Shown: one piece after another, positions 5,664 through 12,371 of the stretch | Layout of the letters: each line of letters begins with the position of its first letter | Position numbering within the stretch: the stretch's first letter is position 1 | IMG/VR virus record: IMGVR_UViG_3300030382_004308 | Location: 1 to 22,331 of that record | Direction: 5' to 3' (one strand) | Source: a virus | Length of the DNA: 22,331 bases | Translations under genes and position numbers: made by a program | Notes under the pieces: generated by a model | Database searches by the model: none | Told to the model about the DNA's origin: nothing | What the model saw: only the letters and a program-made list of their open reading frames with translations

Positions 5664-7455
5664 AATGGATCAAATCAACCAAAACGTGAAAGAAATCGCC
5701 ATCCGATTGCTCGGAGAGCCCAATCAAAAACTATCCAGTAATCGAGAGCTGAGATTCGGATCGCATGGGTCAATGAGTGTCGATTTGGAGGGCAAATGGT
5801 ACGACCATGAGGAGATGGAAGGCGGAGGCATGATCTCACTTATCAAGCGATTCCATGGGGACAATGTGGCGGAGTTTTTACGCTCAATGGGCTTGGAAAC
5901 GATCCAACCTGTCGCCCCAATCAAGCAGCAACCCATTAGAACGATCAACAACAATGAGATGCGAGACAAGGCAAATGAAGCCGAGATGGTGACCAGATAT
6001 TCAGATGACTTTTGCGTGATGCGATTCAAAGGCAAAGTCATTCGACCTTTTTCAAAGCTGGCAAATGGAGATTGGGTCATGAAGCGACCGGATCACAAGT
6101 TGCCTTTATACATACAAGATGGTGAGGCGCGGGATCGAACACTCCCCGCCCTCATCGTTGAGGGTGAAAAGAGTGCCTTGGGAAGCCGGGCCCTTTATCC
6201 TGGAGTGGTGGTCTGTTGGCATGGCGGTGTCTCAGCCTTAGAACAATCAGACTGGTCGCAGTTGGATGGGTACGATGATTTCATCTTATTCCCGGACAAC
6301 GACAAAGCGGGCATTGAGTGTATGAGATCGCTCAAGAAGATTCTGAACTCTAAAAGCGGTCGCTCGGTCAAGATTGCCACTCCGCCCTCAACATGGAACG
6401 AGAAAGACGACCTTTGGGACTGTTTCGATCGTGGAGAGGCGTTTGATGTGGTGGAATGGGTTGAAGGGAATGAGTTGGATGCCAAGAATCGGGCCATATA
6501 TTTTAACTATGGGGACTTTGCCGATAAAAAGTACCCTGAGATGACATGGATGGTGGAAAACCTACTTGCCAGAGGTCATTTAGGCATGATACATGCTCAG
6601 CCTGGGCATGGGAAATCGCTCATGTCTCAAGTGCTTTCTGTATGCATGGCTGCGGGCTATGACTTTGGAAGTTATCATATTCCAAGACCTCAAAAGGTGC
6701 TTTACATCGATGCAGAAATGCCGCCTGTGGCCCTACAGAATCGCTGGTCGGATATGCTCTTAATTTTTAACGGCGAGCCAGAGAGAGAGGAGCTCATCAA
6801 ACGGGTTAAGCAGAATTTAATCATTATGAGTCATCACGATCAACCCAATGGAATCATACCTTTAAATGAGGAAGCTGGGAAAGAGTGGTATTACGATCTG
6901 GTTGACGAGGTGAATCCCGATCTAATTATACTCGATAACCTATTAACCCTTATGAACATAGAGATGAATGACTCCACAGAATGGGTCGAGTTTGCTCAAC
7001 CATTGTTATTGAAAGCAAGGCGCGAGGATCGTGCGGTGTGGTTTGTGCATCACTCAGGCAAGTCAGGGAAACAGTTGGGCTCAATGGCAAAAGAAGTGGT
7101 GCTTGATTTCGTCATCCGTATCGAGCTACAGGGGATTGAAGAGGACGAAGGGGACGAAAGTATGCTTGGATTCGGTGACAGTGTGCATGAATCTCGGTTT
7201 AAATGGACGTTTGAAAAGACCAGACATTTCTATGGTCAACATGCTTATCCCATTTTATGGAAATACAGCAACGGAATATTGACCAAAGAGCAAAGCACCA
7301 GAGAAGCGAGGATTGATAAGGTCGTTTTACTCAAAAAAGAGGGGTTATCGAACCGACAAATAGCAAAAGAACTGAATGTTTCCAATACAACAGTCAATTC
7401 TGATGTGAAATTCGCTGAAACCACTGGTTCTATTAGCTTAGAGCCGGAATTTTAA
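5656..7455 (+). CDS. Primase-helicase (TOPRIM plus RecA-like/RepA-like ATPase)
   Basis: I start the gene at ATG 5656 (599 residues; GAGGAG about 12 bases upstream). The frame extends 69 bases further up, but that part lies inside the previous gene. Residues about 30-65 match the N-terminal 'RFGSxGSxSVDLEGKWYDHE-xGGG' region of phage/plasmid primases, although no zinc-binding cysteines are seen. A TOPRIM-like domain follows, with VEGEK (168-172) and DNDKAG (214-219). A RepA/AAA_25-type ATPase comes next, with Walker A AQPGHGKS (314-321), DAEMP, and Walker B LIILDN (423-428), then VHHSGKSG. The C-terminus ends in a helix-turn-helix (GLSNRQIAKELNVSNTTVN). It probably primes and unwinds at the replication origin; a repeat cluster starts 10 bases after its stop. 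Confidence 0.88.
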   Translation: MIEMDQINQNVKEIAIRLLGEPNQKLSSNRELRFGSHGSMSVDLEGKWYDHEEMEGGGMISLIKRFHGDNVAEFLRSMGLETIQPVAPIKQQPIRTINNNEMRDKANEAEMVTRYSDDFCVMRFKGKVIRPFSKLANGDWVMKRPDHKLPLYIQDGEARDRTLPALIVEGEKSALGSRALYPGVVVCWHGGVSALEQSDWSQLDGYDDFILFPDNDKAGIECMRSLKKILNSKSGRSVKIATPPSTWNEKDDLWDCFDRGEAFDVVEWVEGNELDAKNRAIYFNYGDFADKKYPEMTWMVENLLARGHLGMIHAQPGHGKSLMSQVLSVCMAAGYDFGSYHIPRPQKVLYIDAEMPPVALQNRWSDMLLIFNGEPEREELIKRVKQNLIIMSHHDQPNGIIPLNEEAGKEWYYDLVDEVNPDLIILDNLLTLMNIEMNDSTEWVEFAQPLLLKARREDRAVWFVHHSGKSGKQLGSMAKEVVLDFVIRIELQGIEEDEGDESMLGFGDSVHESRFKWTFEKTRHFYGQHAYPILWKYSNGILTKEQSTREARIDKVVLLKKEGLSNRQIAKELNVSNTTVNSDVKFAETTGSISLEPEF

Positions 7456-7465
7456 TGGAAAACAG

Positions 7466-7619
7466 GGTGGAAAGTTGGAGTTTGAAAAATGAGGCATAAA
7501 AAGAGGGTCAACTTCTCAGGTGGAAAGTTGGGTGGAAAGTACGACTTCTCACTTAAAGCCTTTAAAACAAGGGGTTTCATGGGGGTGGAAAGTTGGGTGG
7601 AAAGTGGAACTTCTCACTT
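7466..7619. repeat. Iteron-like direct repeats, candidate replication origin
   Basis: Five exact copies of GGTGGAAAGT lie at 7466, 7519, 7531, 7584 and 7596, and three copies of ACTTCTCA at 7511, 7544 and 7609. They form a 36-bp compound unit, present twice (7519-7554 and 7584-7619) and differing at only the three bases at 7541-7543 versus 7606-7608. A third, partial unit starts at 7466. The two 10-mers within each unit are 12 bp apart. The cluster lies in the 263-base gene-free gap immediately after the primase-helicase gene, as expected for an initiator-binding origin. An operator or regulatory RNA is an alternative. Confidence 0.65.
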
Positions 7620-7638
7620 TGGTGGGTATTGAGAACAT

Positions 7639-7670
7639 GAACACCTTACTTATATAGAGTAAGGGTGTTC
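7639..7670. repeat. Hairpin downstream of the iteron cluster
   Basis: Bases 7639-7650 (GAACACCTTACT) pair with 7658-7670 (AGTAAGGGTGTTC), leaving one bulged G at about 7663: twelve base pairs with a seven-base A/T loop. It lies between the repeats and the next gene. No T-run follows directly, so it may be part of the origin or a weak terminator rather than a standard terminator. The remaining 48 bases to 7719 are A/T-rich with no ribosome site I can defend. Confidence 0.6.
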
Positions 7671-7718
7671 AGTTATCACGCAGTTTTCTTCCATTTATTG
7701 AGTTATTAATTTTTTGAG

Positions 7719-8303
7719 ATGGACAAAGAGTACATAATACAAAATATCAGGGATAAGAAATTCCAAGAGCGCAAAGCGGAGGCTGGTCGCGTTTATTCCG
7801 AGATGCTTAAATTGAAAGCAGAGATTTCGGCTCGTTGGGGATATCAAAGAATGATGGAGATAGTCAGCTCAGATTTAAGGATGAGGATGGGTCGTCAAAA
7901 TATGCTTCTATCCAATGCGGTACTCAAGGGAGAGCCAGAAGAGATGATTAAGCAGACCGAGGCTATGAAAAGAGGTTTAAACGCCCTGGATGATTATGTG
8001 CGTAAACAGGGATTTGAAGAACTTGATCCGGACATCTGGATCACTAAGCACCCAAAAACAGGGATACAAATTGTTATTGCTCTGTCTGCGGATGCATTGG
8101 AAAAGTGTGCTGCAATCTGTCAGGCAGAGAAACCATCTTTATATTTTAGCATCAATGAAATTTACTCCATGATTGATGAAGAGGTGTTTGAGATTAAGAG
8201 TCGTTTCAATGGTAAGTTTGGCAATGTGGAGATATTGGATCGCAAGGCAATAGACATAAACGAAAAAGCAAAGGGATTTCTGGAAGATGAATTGCTCCTT
8301 TGA
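7719..8303 (+). CDS. Hypothetical protein, 194 aa, largely helical
   Basis: The product begins MDKEYIIQNIRDKKFQERKA and ends FLEDELLL. Residues 1-110 are rich in Lys, Glu, Arg and Met with long helical stretches (KAEAGRVYSEMLKLKAEI, MIKQTEAMKRGLNALDDYV). Residues 110-150 look like a beta segment (IWITKHPKTGIQIVIALS), followed by a helical, acidic C-terminus. There is no Shine-Dalgarno beyond GAG directly before the ATG. It lies after the candidate origin and overlaps the following nuclease gene as TTGA, suggesting the two are used together. No family recognised. Confidence 0.7.
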   Translation: MDKEYIIQNIRDKKFQERKAEAGRVYSEMLKLKAEISARWGYQRMMEIVSSDLRMRMGRQNMLLSNAVLKGEPEEMIKQTEAMKRGLNALDDYVRKQGFEELDPDIWITKHPKTGIQIVIALSADALEKCAAICQAEKPSLYFSINEIYSMIDEEVFEIKSRFNGKFGNVEILDRKAIDINEKAKGFLEDELLL

Positions 8304-8701
8304 GCCATTACAAGAAAAAATACGGAACCAGTGGCGAGTTTTTAGTTGCTATTTTTCTCATGATGCGGGATTACAATGTGTTTGAACCAGCTGCCACAGG
8401 AGCGAGGGACTTACTGGTTGAAATCGATGATAAATACTATGGGGTACAGGTTAAAAGCGTTATGAATCTTTATGAAGACCCAAACCGAAAGAAACAACGG
8501 TTTAAATTCAATCTTCAACACTCAGGCAGTCAAAAAGCCTACGATCCAGACGTTGTCCAGATTTTCGCATGTGTAGGCCTAGAAAGTAGGAGGATCATTT
8601 TTCTCAAAAACATAGGCCAGAAGTTTAAAAGCATCAATACCGAGGATTTCAACAAACAAAAAGAAAGAGCCTCTTTCGAGGCTCTACTCAGGGAGTTATA
8701 A
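8300..8701 (+). CDS. PD-(D/E)XK endonuclease (PDDEXK_5-like)
   Basis: The 133-residue product has the layout of small PD-(D/E)XK nucleases of the type grouped with intron-associated endonucleases. It shows GTSGEFLVAIFL (E13 on the first helix), ATGARDLLVEID (D37), and YYGVQVKSV (Q50-V-K52), then FKFNLQHSG and a strand IFACVGLESRRIIFL. The E...D...(Q)xK pattern is the metal-binding core. It starts with TTG at 8300, overlapping the upstream stop; the ribosome site is poor (GGAAG about 13 bases upstream), so translational coupling is likely. The target is unknown. It lies near no visible intron here, so a role in phage recombination or host DNA attack is as likely as homing. Confidence 0.75.
   Translation: MSHYKKKYGTSGEFLVAIFLMMRDYNVFEPAATGARDLLVEIDDKYYGVQVKSVMNLYEDPNRKKQRFKFNLQHSGSQKAYDPDVVQIFACVGLESRRIIFLKNIGQKFKSINTEDFNKQKERASFEALLREL
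8666..8685. repeat. Perfect 8-bp hairpin at the end of the nuclease gene
   Basis: AGAGCCTC (8666-8673) and GAGGCTCT (8678-8685) pair perfectly around TTTC, inside the last codons of the plus-strand nuclease gene and about 90 bases before the convergent minus-strand genes end. Being symmetric, it could limit read-through from both sides, although neither side has a good T-run. The 77 bases from 8702 to 8778 contain no convincing gene. Confidence 0.45.
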
Positions 8702-8778
8702 GGGTTTATGGTTGCCCAACAGTGCCGAGTATACAAAGCAAGAGTAGAAGCACCACAGAGCCAATATGAAAGGAGTAT

Positions 8779-9051
8779 TTAATCATCTTGCTCATCGCTT
8801 GCCTCCTCTAAATGACTTATTAAATTCCCATACTTATCAAACAAATAGTTGTTCATTTCACAAAACTCTATTTGTTCTTCGAGGTGCCATTCAGCAAAAT
8901 AATCGTATTCAAGTATTGCTTTGCCTTCGTTGTCATACTCACCTGTTTCTGAATCGAAAGGGGTATCGTACATTTGATGGGCAAAGTTTTCTCTTGCCTT
9001 GTCATTGAGTTCTTCAAATTTATAAGCCCTTATCTTTATTAACCTACTCAT
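8779..9051 (-). CDS. Small acidic protein, 90 aa
   Basis: The product starts MSRLIKIRAYKFEELNDKAR and ends HLEEASDEQDD. 'IxxYKFEELxxKAxE' is a recurrent opening of a family of small phage proteins of unknown function. It is strongly acidic, especially in the second half (EYDYFAEWHLEEQIEF). A clear ribosome site (GGGAGAATAACAG) precedes the ATG at 9051, inside the tail of the upstream gene (eight-base overlap). It is the last gene of a three-gene minus-strand operon. Host-directed function is possible but not shown. Confidence 0.7.
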   Translation of the reverse strand: MSRLIKIRAYKFEELNDKARENFAHQMYDTPFDSETGEYDNEGKAILEYDYFAEWHLEEQIEFCEMNNYLFDKYGNLISHLEEASDEQDD

Positions 9052-9214
9052 CTGTTATTCTCCCGCCTTTCGGCTCTGTTTGTTCGTTTGGATATTTTAG
9101 AAGGTAATGAACCCTGGAGAGTTCATCACCGGTTAAATGGCCTGATAGATCACCCAATAAAACATTATTGGGTAAATCGTATCGGCTTAATATGGCTTGT
9201 ATTTCAGCGTTCAT
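9044..9214 (-). CDS. Small hypothetical protein, 56 aa
   Basis: I start the gene at ATG 9214, which shares one base with the upstream stop (TAATG). AAGGTGG lies eight bases upstream. A longer in-frame start at 9256 would overlap the upstream gene by over 40 bases and is less likely. The sequence MNAEIQAILSRYDLPNNVLL to PKGGRITDE looks like two helices and a polar tail. No family recognised. Confidence 0.6.
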   Translation of the reverse strand: MNAEIQAILSRYDLPNNVLLGDLSGHLTGDELSRVHYLLKYPNEQTEPKGGRITDE

Positions 9215-9636
9215 TAGACAGCCCACCTTTCTTCCTTGATTAAATGTAATGGACATCCGCCAGTTAAATAATTAAAAACACGATCCAACAGCTCCGCATC
9301 ATCGCCAAGCATGTTGATGTTAATGACTGCACCATCGAACCAATCCATGAAATGATATTCAATGTCTGTGATCCCGCCTTGCTCATCCATGAAGAATCTA
9401 AACTCATCTGATGGTCCGCCCCATGATAGATGCCATCTAATATATCCGCGCTCCTGATCTGTAAATGTATACGGCGGAATATAGTCAAGTGGATATGTTG
9501 GATTAAGTGCCATGTGATCTAATTCATCGTAGGCTTCATCAACATAATCATCAATACGATCAAATATTGATTCTATGGTTTCAATGCGGTCAACGTATTC
9601 ATCCCGGATCCGCTCTTTACATGTTTTATCTGTCAT
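9214..9636 (-). CDS. Acidic protein, 140 aa, with WGGP motif
   Basis: First gene of the minus-strand operon, with AGGGAG about eight bases before ATG 9636. The N-terminal 45 residues form an acidic helix (IETIESIFDRIDDYVDEAYD). Then YIRWHLSWGGPSDEFRFFMD, ITDIEYHFMDWFDGAVINI and LLDRVFNYL form a mixed alpha/beta unit. A 'WGGPxDxF' strand followed by 'YhFxDWF' occurs in small hypothetical proteins of phages and bacteria, but I know no function. The charge is strongly negative, as in DNA-mimic anti-restriction proteins, which is suggestive but not evidence of that role. Confidence 0.7.
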   Translation of the reverse strand: MTDKTCKERIRDEYVDRIETIESIFDRIDDYVDEAYDELDHMALNPTYPLDYIPPYTFTDQERGYIRWHLSWGGPSDEFRFFMDEQGGITDIEYHFMDWFDGAVININMLGDDAELLDRVFNYLTGGCPLHLIKEERWAV

Positions 9637-9669
9637 TTGTATTTCTCCCTAGTTATTAACAAATTAAAT

Positions 9670-9762
9670 AGATCATATTTAGATCATACATAATACATTA
9701 CATGTATGAATTATGAAAATCAAGCATTATTCAAGTAATGTTCTAATCTTTTTATATATAAT
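9670..9762. promoter_or_regulatory. Divergent control region with 11-bp-phased repeats and a dyad
   Basis: The 156-base gap 9637-9792 separates the minus-strand acidic operon from the late genes. AGATCATA occurs at 9670 and 9681, one helical turn apart. CATAAT (9689) and ATTATG (9710) form the ends of a 27-bp dyad around TACATGTA (9699-9706). A perfect -10 box TATAAT (9757-9762) points at the terminase genes, but no good -35 lies at 16-18 bp, so it may depend on an activator or phage factor. This is the natural early/late switch (inference). Confidence 0.5.
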
Positions 9763-9792
9763 GGGCTTAGATGTATATACGGAGCTGATTAA

Positions 9793-10248
9793 GTGGCAGA
9801 AAAGACGGCAAAGAATCCCAAGGGAGCTGGAAGGAAGAAATTAGTTATTGATTATAAGAAATTGGAGTCAATGGGAGGCAAGGGATTAAATGCCTCCGAA
9901 ATTTGCGCAGTGCTCGGGATTAGTTGGGATACATTAAGCCGGAGGAAGAGAGATAGCGCAAAATTTGCGGAAGCTTTAAAGAAGGCACAGGCAAAAGATA
10001 TCCTGGAGGTCTCTAATGCTCTGTTTATTAATGCCACCGAGAAGAACAACGTCCAGGCGCAGCAATTCTTTTTAAGGAACCGGAGCGAAAATTGGAAGGC
10101 GGACGATGTAATTGAGCATAAAATCAGCTTGAAAGACGTCCTGAACGATGCAAAAGGCCGGATTATTGACATCAAACCGACTAATCAGGCATCTGGCGGG
10201 CTCGTTCCATATAAGAACAGGGACCCAAAGAAGTTGACCTCTAAATAA
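9793..10248 (+). CDS. terS: Terminase small subunit
   Basis: The 151-residue protein starts with GTG (GGAG eight bases upstream). The N-terminus is basic (KGAGRKK), followed by a helix-turn-helix (MGGKGLNASEICAVLGISWD then TLSRRKRDS) and long helices (FAEALKKAQAKDILEVSNAL; NNVQAQQFFLRNRSENWKAD). This is the usual layout of small terminase subunits, which recognise the packaging site and bring the large subunit to DNA. It is the first late gene, two genes upstream of the large terminase. The Lys/Pro-rich end (YKNRDPKKLTSK) may contact the large subunit. The symbol is used in the general sense. Confidence 0.8.
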   Translation: MAEKTAKNPKGAGRKKLVIDYKKLESMGGKGLNASEICAVLGISWDTLSRRKRDSAKFAEALKKAQAKDILEVSNALFINATEKNNVQAQQFFLRNRSENWKADDVIEHKISLKDVLNDAKGRIIDIKPTNQASGGLVPYKNRDPKKLTSK

Positions 10249-10340
10249 TGCCCGCAAACGTAGGAAAATCAGGCGATCCAGCAAATGACCCCCCCGCGCG
10301 CGGAGATGGGGGTGCGTTATATTATTACCTTATGAACTAA
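10248..10340 (+). CDS. Possible 30-aa ORF coupled to the small terminase
   Basis: The ATG overlaps the small terminase stop as TAATG. The frame reads MPANVGKSGDPANDPPARGD, then GGALYYYLMN and stop, with no ribosome site of its own. It fills most of the 111-base gap before the next gene, and it contains the G/C-rich hairpin. It may be real through coupling or may be chance. Confidence 0.3.
   Translation: MPANVGKSGDPANDPPARGDGGALYYYLMN
10288..10313. repeat. G/C-rich hairpin between terS and the next gene
   Basis: ACCCCC (10288-10293) pairs with GGGGGT (10308-10313); inside the loop is a perfect palindrome CCGCGCGCGG (10294-10303). The patch is strikingly G/C-rich compared with its A/T-rich surroundings, and is followed by A/T-rich sequence with T-runs further on (10344-10358). 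It may be a terminator or part of a packaging site near the terminase genes. Confidence 0.45.
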
Positions 10341-10359
10341 AATTTTTGAATTTTTTTTA

Positions 10360-10839
10360 ATGGCTAAATTTAAAGTAATACCACTGACGCTCAAAACAGC
10401 AAACTCTTATGTCGGGGAGTTTCACAGGCACAACAAGCCCTGTGTCGGCCACCGGTTCTCCATCGGCGCATTAGATGAAAACGAAAACATTGTTGGCGTT
10501 GCAATAATCGGCAGGCCCGTTGCAAGAATGTTGGATGATGGATTAACAGCAGAGGTCAATCGTGTTTGCACCAACGATGATAGCCCCAAAAATGTTTGCT
10601 CGTTTCTTTACGCGAGAGCATGGCGTATATGGCAACAAATGGGGGGCGAGAGAATGATTACTTACACGCTGCAATCCGAGCCTGGCTCGAGCTTGAAGGG
10701 TGCTGGGTGGAAAATATCGGGAGAAACAAAAAAGAATGACTACTGGACAACAAGAAAAAAAACTCATTTAGGCTATGTTGTGGACAGAACCGCACAAGCT
10801 GTAGATGGTCAATTAAAATTTAGATGGGAAGCTCAATGA
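10360..10839 (+). CDS. XF1762-like protein (GNAT-like fold)
   Basis: The 159-residue product matches a compact phage/prophage family often labelled XF1762: HRHNKPCVGHRFSIGALD, then VGVAIIGRPVARMLDDGL, EVNRVCTNDDSPKNVCSFLY, and MITYTLQSEPGSSLKGAGWK. The central strand-helix pattern and the YTLxSEPGxSLxxAGW ending resemble GNAT acetyltransferases, but the substrate is unknown. No Shine-Dalgarno precedes the ATG; instead there is an A/T-rich leader with eight T in a row. It sits between the terminase subunits and its stop overlaps the large terminase start as ATGA, so it is co-translated with packaging genes. Confidence 0.78.
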   Translation: MAKFKVIPLTLKTANSYVGEFHRHNKPCVGHRFSIGALDENENIVGVAIIGRPVARMLDDGLTAEVNRVCTNDDSPKNVCSFLYARAWRIWQQMGGERMITYTLQSEPGSSLKGAGWKISGETKKNDYWTTRKKTHLGYVVDRTAQAVDGQLKFRWEAQ

Positions 10840-12368
10840 AATACACCCCTGAAGAAGAAAAAGAGTTGATGACCGATGTATGGTCACTCAACATCAAAGA
10901 CAATCCATTAAACTTTGTAAGATACATTTTTCCCTGGCAAAAAAAGGACACCCCTCTCGAAGACTTTACAGGCCCGCGTAAGTGGCAAGAAAAAATTTTA
11001 GTGGATATTGCAAACCACATTTCCAAAAACGAATCACTCGATATGCCTGAGATGTTTAGACTCGCAGTTGCCTCTGGTCGAGGCATCGGTAAGTCTGCTT
11101 TGGTTGCATGGATCATATTGTGGATGTTAAGCACACGCCTCGGAGCCACCATCGTTGTAACCGCAAACACAGAAGCACAGCTCCGCTCTCGTACTTGGGC
11201 TGAACTATCAAAGTGGCTGACGCTTTCAGTCAACTCGCATTGGTTTATGAAAACAGCCACCACTGTCAAGCCCGCCCCTTGGTTCGAGGAATTGCTTGCA
11301 AACGATCTCAGTATTGACTGCGGTTATTACTACGCACAGAGCCAGCTATGGAGCGCTGACTCTCCGGATAATTTTGCCGGGTTGCACAGTAACTATGGGC
11401 TTCTTTTGCTGATGGACGAGTCATCCGGTATTCCTGGCAGTATATACAGTGTTTCTGAGGGATTTTTCACTGAGCCCACAAAAGATCGTTACTGGATGTG
11501 CTTTTCAAATCCGCGTAGAAACTCTGGCCCGTTCTATGATTCGTTTCATTCCAAACGAGCATTTTGGAACACTGAGCAAATCGACTCTCGCACAGTCGAG
11601 GGCACCGATCAAAAACTGTTTCAACAAATGCTCGACCAATACGGCGAAGATTCCACGGTTGCCAAAGTCGAAGTGCTTGGCGAGTTTCCAAACGAAGACG
11701 ATGATTGCGTCATTCCGATTGAGCTGGCAAGAGCAGCTGTTAATCGAGATGTTTCACTCACAGCCTCAGAACCGATTATATGGGGATTGGATGTTTCTCG
11801 TTTTGGAAGAGATCGCTCAGCACTGTGTATTCGTCAGGGCAACACAGTTTTTGAGATTAAGACATTCAAGGGGATGGACTTGATGCAACTTTGCGGGGCG
11901 GTAAAAAACCTCTATGACAGTGCAACCACGATGCACAAACCATCCGAAATATTAATCGATGTCATTGGCTTGGGCGCTGGCGTGGTCGATCGACTGAGTG
12001 AACAAGACTTGCCTGTCAGGGGCATAAATGTTGCGGAATCTCCATCGAGCAGAAAGAATTATTTAAACTTACGAGCAGAATTATGGTGGGCGATGAGAGA
12101 CTGGTTGACAGCCAGAGATTGTCGTTTGCCAGAAGACGATGAACTCATTGCAGAATTATCAACCCCTCAATACACATACACATCCACTGGCAAGATAAAG
12201 ATTGAAGCCAAGGAAGCCATGCGTAAACGCGGCATTAAGTCACCGGATAAAGCCGACGCACTGTCTCTAACAATGGCCTCCTCTGCTGCATCATTTGGTG
12301 GCAAATTCAGTGCCATGGGTTATAATTTCAAGGCACCCCTCAAAAGCAAAATCATACGAGTAGGATAA
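10836..12368 (+). CDS. terL: Terminase large subunit
   Basis: From ATG 10836 (510 residues). I prefer this start because it overlaps the upstream stop as ATGA and has GGGAAG five bases before it; ATG 10824 would add four residues. Motifs: Walker A ASGRGIGKS (79-87), Walker B LLLLMDES (189-196) for the packaging ATPase, coupling motif region WMCFSNPRR. A RNase H-like nuclease starts with GLDVSRFGRDRSA (D319), continues with LIDVIGLGAGVVDRL and ends with SPDKADALSL, giving the usual acidic triad. The enzyme cuts concatemers and drives DNA into the prohead through the portal. It is followed three bases later by the portal gene. All key residues are present. Confidence 0.95.
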   Translation: MKYTPEEEKELMTDVWSLNIKDNPLNFVRYIFPWQKKDTPLEDFTGPRKWQEKILVDIANHISKNESLDMPEMFRLAVASGRGIGKSALVAWIILWMLSTRLGATIVVTANTEAQLRSRTWAELSKWLTLSVNSHWFMKTATTVKPAPWFEELLANDLSIDCGYYYAQSQLWSADSPDNFAGLHSNYGLLLLMDESSGIPGSIYSVSEGFFTEPTKDRYWMCFSNPRRNSGPFYDSFHSKRAFWNTEQIDSRTVEGTDQKLFQQMLDQYGEDSTVAKVEVLGEFPNEDDDCVIPIELARAAVNRDVSLTASEPIIWGLDVSRFGRDRSALCIRQGNTVFEIKTFKGMDLMQLCGAVKNLYDSATTMHKPSEILIDVIGLGAGVVDRLSEQDLPVRGINVAESPSSRKNYLNLRAELWWAMRDWLTARDCRLPEDDELIAELSTPQYTYTSTGKIKIEAKEAMRKRGIKSPDKADALSLTMASSAASFGGKFSAMGYNFKAPLKSKIIRVG

Positions 12369-12371
12369 CGA

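Noticed and set aside
7456-7718. Repeated Gly-Gly-Lys coding possibility in the iteron region
   Set aside because: Short frames can be read through the repeats but all are quickly interrupted, and the repeat units change frame; a DNA-level element fits better.
8766-9008. Plus-strand 80-residue frame opposite the 90-residue acidic gene
   Set aside because: The minus-strand gene has a good ribosome site and an operon context; the plus frame looks like its shadow.
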